Assembly: GCA_050180485.1 (NCBI GenBank)
Contig: JBFXED010000002.1
Coordinates: 142,450-206,449 of the forward strand
Length of the DNA stretch: 64,000 nucleotides
Origin: CADEGL01 sp050180485
GTDB taxonomy: Bacteria; Pseudomonadota; Alphaproteobacteria; CADEGL01
Direction of reading: 5' to 3'
Shown: positions 59,104-64,000 of the stretch, piece after piece
Layout: the number at the start of each line of letters is the position of its first letter
How positions within the stretch are numbered: position 1 is the first letter of the stretch
Notes under the pieces: generated by a model
Database searches by the model: none
What the model was told of the DNA's origin: nothing
The model's input: only the letters and a program-made list of their open reading frames with translations
Position numbers and translations under genes: made by a program

Positions 59104-59696
59104 CACAGCAGCCGGCGCGCCTTGAGCGCCGCCGTCAGCGTGCCGTCGTCGAGATAATCGAGCTCGCCGCCGACCGGCACGCCATGGGCCAGGCGCGAGA
59201 CGGCGACGCCCGTGCCCTGCAAGCGGTCGGTGACGTAATGGGCCGTGGTCTGGCCGTCGACCGTCGCCCCCATGGCCAGGATCACCTCGCGGACACCGCC
59301 ATCGCCGACGCGTTTTACCAGGTCCTGGACGTTGAGGTCGTCGGGTCCGATGCCGTCGAGCGCGGACAGAACGCCGCCCAGCACGTGATAGCGGCCACGG
59401 AACGACGCCGTGCGCTCGATGGCCCAAAGATCGGCCACATCCTCGACCACGCAGATCGTATCCGCCTCGCGGCGCGGATCGACGCAGATGAGGCAGGGAT
59501 CGCGGGTGTCCAGATTGCCGCACACCGAGCAGGTCCGGACCTTCTCAGCCGCCGCGACGATAGCGCGCGACAAGGGCTCGAGCAGCACTTCGCGCCGCTT
59601 CAGGAGATGCAGCGCCGCCCGCCGCGCCGAGCGCGGGCCGAGGCCGGGCAGCTTGGCCAGCAACTGGACGAGCTGCTCGATTTCCGAGCCGGACAT
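59103..59696 (-). CDS. recR: Recombination protein RecR
   Basis: 197 residues. Helix-hairpin-helix LPGLGPRSARRAALHLL, the C4 zinc finger CSVCGNLDTRDPCLIC and a Toprim domain (ICVVEDVADLWAIERT, ATVDGQTTAHYV). It acts with RecFO in gap repair. Follows ybaB by 9 nt. Confidence 0.97.
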   Translation of the reverse strand: MSGSEIEQLVQLLAKLPGLGPRSARRAALHLLKRREVLLEPLSRAIVAAAEKVRTCSVCGNLDTRDPCLICVDPRREADTICVVEDVADLWAIERTASFRGRYHVLGGVLSALDGIGPDDLNVQDLVKRVGDGGVREVILAMGATVDGQTTAHYVTDRLQGTGVAVSRLAHGVPVGGELDYLDDGTLTAALKARRLL

Positions 59697-59705
59697 GCGC
59701 GGTTT

Positions 59706-60029
59706 CTAGAAAGGAAGCTTGAAGCCGGGCGGGAGCGACAGGCCGCCGGTGAGCTTGCCCATCTCCTCGGCCATCTGCGCCTCGCTCTTCGCGCGCGCGT
59801 CGTTGCAGGCGGCGACGATCAGATCCTCCAGCACCTCGATCTCGCCCGGCTCGGCCAGCTTCGGATCGAGCTTCACGCGCTTGACCTCGCCCTTGCCCGT
59901 CATCGTGACAGCGACCATGCCGCCGCCCGACGTGCCGGTGACCTCAAGCTCGGCCATCTTGGCCTGCATCTCCGCCATGCGGGTCTGGAGCTGCTGCGCC
60001 TGCTTCATCATCTGGCCGAGATTCTTCAT
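59706..60029 (-). CDS. YbaB/EbfC family nucleoid-associated protein
   Basis: 107 residues: MKNLGQMMKQAQQLQTRMAE, then MAELEVTGTSGGGMVAVTMTGKGEVKRVKLDP, the full YbaB pattern. Small DNA-binding protein of unclear role. It lies between dnaX (3-nt gap) and recR, the usual arrangement. Confidence 0.96.
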   Translation of the reverse strand: MKNLGQMMKQAQQLQTRMAEMQAKMAELEVTGTSGGGMVAVTMTGKGEVKRVKLDPKLAEPGEIEVLEDLIVAACNDARAKSEAQMAEEMGKLTGGLSLPPGFKLPF

Positions 60030-60032
60030 GAC

Positions 60033-61862
60033 CTACTCTTCTCGCTCTTCGTCGTTCGGTTCGGTGGTGCCGTCGTCGTCCGGCTCATTGCCGCCTTCGG
60101 CCGCCGCGGCGGCGGCTAGGTCGTGCACGGCGACGATCTCGGCATTCGGGAAGGCGTCCAGCACCGCGCGCACCACGGGATGGGTGGCGGCATCGGCCTT
60201 CTGCGCATCGACCTTGGCCTTGGCCTGCTCGGTCAGCGTCGGCTGGCCTTCGGCGCGGCTGACGCTGACGCCCCAATGGCGGCCGGTCCATTCGCTGACG
60301 AGCTTCTGCACCTGGTTCGCCAAGATCGCCGGCGCGCCCTGCGCGGGGCGGAATTCCAGAACACCGGGTTCGAAGCGGACAAGGTGCACGCTGCTCAGCA
60401 AATGCGAATAGAGCGTGACCTCGCGCTTGGCACCGAACAGATCGACCAGTTCCGCGAAGGTCTGCGGGTTGGGCAAGACCGGTTCGGGCGCGGCTTGCGC
60501 CACCGGCTCATTCTGCCGCTCGGGCTGCTCGGTCGCGCGCATCTGGGCCGTCGGACGCGAACCGCCGGAGCGATCGGACGTCGGCGCACCACGGCCCACC
60601 GCACGCGTCTCGCCACCGCCCGAAGGCGGCGTGGGCGAAGCGGGCGCGGATACCGACGCCTGCGTAGATTGCAGCCGCTCGACGATCTCGGCGGGCGTCG
60701 GCAATTCGGCGACATAGGCCAAGCGGATCAGCGCCATCTCGGCAGCTTCCGCGGGCGACGGCGCCGATTGCGCCTCGCCCAAGCCTTTCAGCAGCATCTG
60801 CCAGGCACGGCTGAGCGCCGCCATGGACAATTTCTGTGCGGCGGCTTTGCCGCGCACGCGCTCGGCCTCGGGCACCACGGGATCGTCGGCCGTCACCGGC
60901 ACGATCTTCACCCGCGTGATCCAATGCACGAGTTCCAGGAGGTCCTGCAGCACGACGAGTGGATCGGCGCCGCTGCGTCCGGCCTCGGCGAACAAATCCA
61001 GTGTCTCGGCCGCCTTGCCCGCCATCAGCGCTTCGAACAGGTCGAAGATCTGCGTGCGGTCGGCCAGGCCGATCATGTCGCGGATCTGATCCGCGCCGAT
61101 GCCGTCCGAGCCATAGGTCGCGATGGCGCGATCGAGCAGGCTGAGCCCGTCGCGCACCGAGCCGTCGGCCGCGCGCGCGACCAGCGCCAGCGCGTCGGGC
61201 GCCAACTTTGCGCCCTCCTTCTCCGCGATGGCGCCAAGATGCGGCCCCAACACCTCGGCCTCAACGCGGCGCAGGTCGAAGCGCTGGCAGCGAGACAGGA
61301 CGGTGACGGGAATTTTGCGGATCTCGGTCGTCGCGAAGATGAACTTCACATGCGGCGGCGGCTCTTCCAGCGTCTTGAGCAGGGCGTTGAAGGCCTGCTT
61401 CGACAGCATGTGCACTTCGTCGACGATATAGACCTTGAAGCGCGCCGACATGGGCGCATAGCGCACGCCGTCGGTCAGGTCGCGGATGTCGTCGACGCCC
61501 GTGCGGCTGGCGGCGTCCATCTCGATCACGTCGACATGGCGGTCGTCGGCGATGGCGCGGCAATGCTCGCACACGCCGCACGGCTCGGCGGTCGGTCCGC
61601 CCTTGCCGTCGGGCCCCACGCAATTCAACACCCGCGCAATGATGCGCGCGGTCGTGGTCTTGCCCACGCCGCGCACGCCGGTCAGCACATAGGCATGCGC
61701 GATGCGGTCGGTGCGGATGGCGTTGGTGAGGGTGCGCACCAGCGCATCCTGGCCGATCAGTTCGGCGAAGCTTGCGGGGCGGTATTTACGGGCGAGGACA
61801 CGGTAAGCGGCGCCGGAAGGCGCGGGCTCGGGACTTGCTGCGGACGGTTTAGGATCGGTCAT
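60033..61862 (-). CDS. dnaX: DNA polymerase III subunit gamma/tau
   Basis: 609 residues. AAA+ clamp-loader ATPase: Walker A VLTGVRGVGKTTTARI, zinc module C-x8-CGVCEHC, Walker B/linker VYIVDEVHMLSKQAFNALLK and sensor LSRCQRFDLRR. A long Pro/Ala-rich linker (about 400-470) precedes the tau C-terminal domain. No obvious slippery-A frameshift site was noted. It is downstream of ffs on the same strand. Confidence 0.95.
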   Translation of the reverse strand: MTDPKPSAASPEPAPSGAAYRVLARKYRPASFAELIGQDALVRTLTNAIRTDRIAHAYVLTGVRGVGKTTTARIIARVLNCVGPDGKGGPTAEPCGVCEHCRAIADDRHVDVIEMDAASRTGVDDIRDLTDGVRYAPMSARFKVYIVDEVHMLSKQAFNALLKTLEEPPPHVKFIFATTEIRKIPVTVLSRCQRFDLRRVEAEVLGPHLGAIAEKEGAKLAPDALALVARAADGSVRDGLSLLDRAIATYGSDGIGADQIRDMIGLADRTQIFDLFEALMAGKAAETLDLFAEAGRSGADPLVVLQDLLELVHWITRVKIVPVTADDPVVPEAERVRGKAAAQKLSMAALSRAWQMLLKGLGEAQSAPSPAEAAEMALIRLAYVAELPTPAEIVERLQSTQASVSAPASPTPPSGGGETRAVGRGAPTSDRSGGSRPTAQMRATEQPERQNEPVAQAAPEPVLPNPQTFAELVDLFGAKREVTLYSHLLSSVHLVRFEPGVLEFRPAQGAPAILANQVQKLVSEWTGRHWGVSVSRAEGQPTLTEQAKAKVDAQKADAATHPVVRAVLDAFPNAEIVAVHDLAAAAAAEGGNEPDDDGTTEPNDEEREE

Positions 61863-61908
61863 GCCGCCCGTTCGGTTCGCTCGTTGAGTTGCGGCAGGAG
61901 ATGAAGCA

Positions 61909-62003
61909 GGAGGTTGGACAACGACCCGGATCGAAACTCGTTACGGTTGCTTCCTTCCGGACCTGGCCGGGTTGGCGAGGGATCCGTCCGCCGCCAACCT
62001 CCC
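61909..62003 (-). ncRNA. ffs: Signal recognition particle 4.5S-type RNA
   Basis: On the minus strand the conserved apical core AGGTCCGGAAGGAAGCA is flanked by arms that close as GGGAGGTTGG ... CCAACCTCC, giving a ~95-nt bacterial-type SRP RNA hairpin. It lies between nudC and dnaX, its common place in alphaproteobacteria. Ends are set from the terminal stem and may be off by a few bases. Confidence 0.93.
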
Positions 62004-62123
62004 GGTAGAACTATATCAGGATTCGAGCGCGGCCGGGCAAGGGGGCCGGGCCGGATTGGGGCACATCCCGCGCCCAGCGCCGCCGCATTGCGCGAGGGTT
62101 GGACCCTGTGTCACCTTTTCGCC

Positions 62124-63035
62124 ATGCACATCAATTTCTATGCGGGCAGCGGCCTGGACCGCGCCTCTCACGTCCGCCGCGACGAAGCATGGCTCCTCGC
62201 GCAGCTCAGCGCACCCACCACCCGCGTCGTACCGGTCTGGCGCTCCCAAAGCCTGATGGTGATGGGCGATGCGCCCACCGCCGTCTATCTCAACGGCCGC
62301 ACGGCGGCGGACTTCGCCGCCGAAGGCGCGCTCGTGGCCTTCCTGGGCATCCTGGACGACGTCGCCCATTTCGCCGTCGATCTGTCGCACCATGAGAAGC
62401 CGCTGGAGATCGCACCCTTACGCGGCCAGGGTGAATTCGTCGATTTGCGCACAACCGGCGGGCTGCTCGACCGGGCCAACGGCTCACTCCTCGCCTATGC
62501 ACGCGGCATCATGTACTGGCACGCGCGTCACCGTTTCTGCGGTGCCTGTGGCCATTCGACGCGGGTAGCCGAAGCGGGCCATACCCGCGTCTGCACCAAC
62601 CCATCCTGCGGCATCCAGCATTTCCCACGCACGGACCCCGCCGTGATCATGCTGGTGACGCATGGCGACAAATGCCTGTTGGGCCGGCAGACCAGTTTCC
62701 TGCCGGGCATGTATTCGACGCTCGCCGGTTTCGTCGAGCCGGGCGAAAGCCTGGAAGAGGCCGTCGCGCGCGAGGTGTTCGAGGAGACGGCCGTGCGCGT
62801 CACCGACGTGCGCTACCACTCCTCCCAGCCCTGGCCCTTCCCGGGCTCGATCATGCTGGGCTTCCATGCGACGGCCACGAGCACCGCGGTTGAAGTGAAC
62901 CGCAGCGAACTGGAGGACGCACGCTGGTTCAGCCGCGCGGATCTGCTGGCCAGCCCCGAGAACGAGACGTTCCGCCTGCCGCGCAAGGTCTCCATCGCGC
63001 GCCAATTGGTCGAACACTGGATGAACGAAGGCTGA
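62124..63035 (+). CDS. nudC: NAD+ diphosphatase (NudC)
   Basis: 303 residues. The zinc ribbon CGACGHS...CTNPSCG is followed by the Nudix box GFVEPGESLEEAVAREVFEE and the NADH-specific SQPWPFPGSIMLGF. It hydrolyses NADH, and NudC enzymes also remove NAD caps from RNA. The glycine late in the Nudix consensus (EExG) is Ala here (EETAV). The start at MHINFYAGSG (62124) follows the family. It diverges from ffs-dnaX. Confidence 0.94.
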   Translation: MHINFYAGSGLDRASHVRRDEAWLLAQLSAPTTRVVPVWRSQSLMVMGDAPTAVYLNGRTAADFAAEGALVAFLGILDDVAHFAVDLSHHEKPLEIAPLRGQGEFVDLRTTGGLLDRANGSLLAYARGIMYWHARHRFCGACGHSTRVAEAGHTRVCTNPSCGIQHFPRTDPAVIMLVTHGDKCLLGRQTSFLPGMYSTLAGFVEPGESLEEAVAREVFEETAVRVTDVRYHSSQPWPFPGSIMLGFHATATSTAVEVNRSELEDARWFSRADLLASPENETFRLPRKVSIARQLVEHWMNEG

Positions 63036-63042
63036 GCCCAGC

Positions 63043-63918
63043 CTAGTCGTCGCTGGCGCCGACCTTCTCCCGGCGGAACGGGTGGGCCGGATAGACGCCC
63101 AGGATCTTCAACTCGCGGCTGAAGAACGACAGCTCCTCCAACGCCAGGCGCAGGTTGCGCTCCTCCGGATGGCCCTCGACATCGGCGTAGAACTGCGTCG
63201 CCTCGAAATGGCCGCCCAGCATGTAGCTTTCCAGCTTTGTCATGTTGATGCCGGTGGTCGCGAAGCCGCCCATGGCCTTGTAAAGCGCGGCCGGTACGTT
63301 GCGTACGCGGAAGACGAAGGTGGTCATCACCGGCCCGCTGTTGGGCTTGGGCGTCACGGCCTCGCGCGACATGACCATGAAGCGCGTAGTGTTGTGCTCG
63401 GCGTCCTCGATGTCGGAACGTAAGGTCTCGAGCCCATAGCGCTTGGCGGCCAAAGAGGACGCGATGGCGGCCTGGCTCTTGTCGCCGCCCTTGGCCACGT
63501 CCGCCGCGGCGCCCGCCGTGTCGGCATGGACGATGGCCTTGAGACCCAGTTCGCGAATGAGCTTGCGGCACTGCGAGAGCGCGTGCACGTGGCTGTGCAC
63601 CGTCTTGATGCTGTCCAGCGTCGCGCCCTTGGGCGCCAGAAGCTGGTGCGAGATGCGCTGGAAATGCTCGCCGATGATGTGCAGGCCCGAACCCGGCATC
63701 AGATGGTGGATGTCGGCCACACGGCCCGCGACCGAATTGTCGATCGGGATCATCGCCAAGTCGGCACGCTTTTCGGTGACGGCGGCGAAGGCGTCCTCGA
63801 ACGTCTCGCAGGGCAGCGTCTTCCAATCGGGATAGACGACGCTGCACGCCAGGTCGGAATATGCGCCGTGCAAGCCCTGGAAGGCGATGGTCTTGGCCGA
63901 TCGTTCGGATTTCGCCAT
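63043..63918 (-). CDS. pheA: Prephenate dehydratase
   Basis: 291 residues, monofunctional (no chorismate mutase domain). Converts prephenate to phenylpyruvate for phenylalanine synthesis. Motifs: IAFQGLHGAYSDLA, IPIDNSVAGRV, and the catalytic Thr-Arg-Phe in HNTTRFMVM. A C-terminal ACT domain (LESYMLGGHFEATQFYADVE) should give phenylalanine feedback. Starts 21 nt after the probable kdsB end. Confidence 0.96.
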   Translation of the reverse strand: MAKSERSAKTIAFQGLHGAYSDLACSVVYPDWKTLPCETFEDAFAAVTEKRADLAMIPIDNSVAGRVADIHHLMPGSGLHIIGEHFQRISHQLLAPKGATLDSIKTVHSHVHALSQCRKLIRELGLKAIVHADTAGAAADVAKGGDKSQAAIASSLAAKRYGLETLRSDIEDAEHNTTRFMVMSREAVTPKPNSGPVMTTFVFRVRNVPAALYKAMGGFATTGINMTKLESYMLGGHFEATQFYADVEGHPEERNLRLALEELSFFSRELKILGVYPAHPFRREKVGASDD

Positions 63919-63939
63919 GGCGACGCCGTTTCCGCGGAA

Positions 63940-64000
63940 TCAGTTTGACGGAGAGGAGCGCCCCGGAGCGAGCATCGTTCGCGCCCGCGCGAGGTCGGCC
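63940..64000 (-). CDS. C-terminal fragment, probably KdsB (CMP-KDO synthetase)
   Basis: Only the last 19 codons are inside the window. They read ADLARARTMLAPGRSSPSN then TGA at 63942-63940. The DLxRARxML ending resembles 3-deoxy-manno-octulosonate cytidylyltransferase, and kdsB commonly precedes pheA in alphaproteobacteria. The identification rests mainly on position. Confidence 0.45.
   Translation of the reverse strand, partial: ADLARARTMLAPGRSSPSN

Overview
This window is high-GC chromosomal DNA from an alphaproteobacterium, most likely in or near the Rhodospirillales. That reading rests on the gene order rpmH-rnpA-yidD-yidC-yihA-argB, the order ffs-dnaX-ybaB-recR with nudC diverging, a kdsB-pheA junction at the right edge, and an RpoE/ChrR sigma/anti-sigma pair. 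There are no phage genes, transposases, CRISPR arrays or rRNA genes.

Layout. (1) 1-11.3 kb, minus strand: one uninterrupted frame of at least 3,767 codons that runs off the left edge. It encodes a giant RTX/T1SS-143-type secreted adhesin. RTX repeats lie at the N terminus, followed by about 18 Ig-like modules, two copies of an unnamed ~165-residue domain, a sugar-binding-like domain, and a seven-repeat propeller-like block inserted inside one Ig-like module. The large plus-strand open frames here are antisense shadows. (2) 11.3-16.2 kb: a 0.5 kb regulatory gap with a 19-bp palindrome, then an acyl-CoA catabolic operon (crotonase, two tandem acyl-CoA dehydrogenases, luciferase-like monooxygenase) closed by a strong terminator. 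(3) 16.2-20.5 kb: a D-arginine-dehydrogenase-like enzyme, a PYROXD2/phytoene-desaturase-like oxidoreductase, gpmA and a FecR-domain protein. (4) 20.5-26.1 kb: a compact minus-strand cluster with an argininosuccinate-lyase-like enzyme, a GNAT acetyltransferase, a DadA-like oxidase and two secreted alpha/beta hydrolases, one lacking its nucleophile. (5) 26.2-28.5 kb: DUF1499 protein, then rpoE-chrR-tspO with a recognisable ECF promoter. (6) 28.5-35.8 kb: ion transporter, PPC-domain membrane protein, patatin plus an unknown partner, a decayed SnoaL-like pseudogene, a class III adenylate cyclase and tRNA-Arg(ACG). (7) 36-47.2 kb: lipoprotein, gpt, EamA transporter, panC/panB, ggt, an RlmI-like methyltransferase, an orphan histidine kinase, and a TVP38/flavin-disulfide-reductase pair. 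(8) 47.3-64 kb: housekeeping blocks: rpmH-rnpA-yidD-yidC-yihA-argB, a pyrimidine nucleotidase, dapD-dapE, truA-fmt-def, rmuC, SDR-recR-ybaB-dnaX-ffs, nudC, pheA and the tail of a probable kdsB.

Gene packing is tight. Co-directional neighbours often overlap by ATGA/GTGA/TGATG. Four convergent pairs end in the same 4-nt stop-codon overlap, and a fifth appears to have been pulled apart by a 20-bp tandem duplication. Start codons were chosen from family alignment, spacing and ribosome-binding sites. No searches were run, so identifications rest on motifs and remembered family features.
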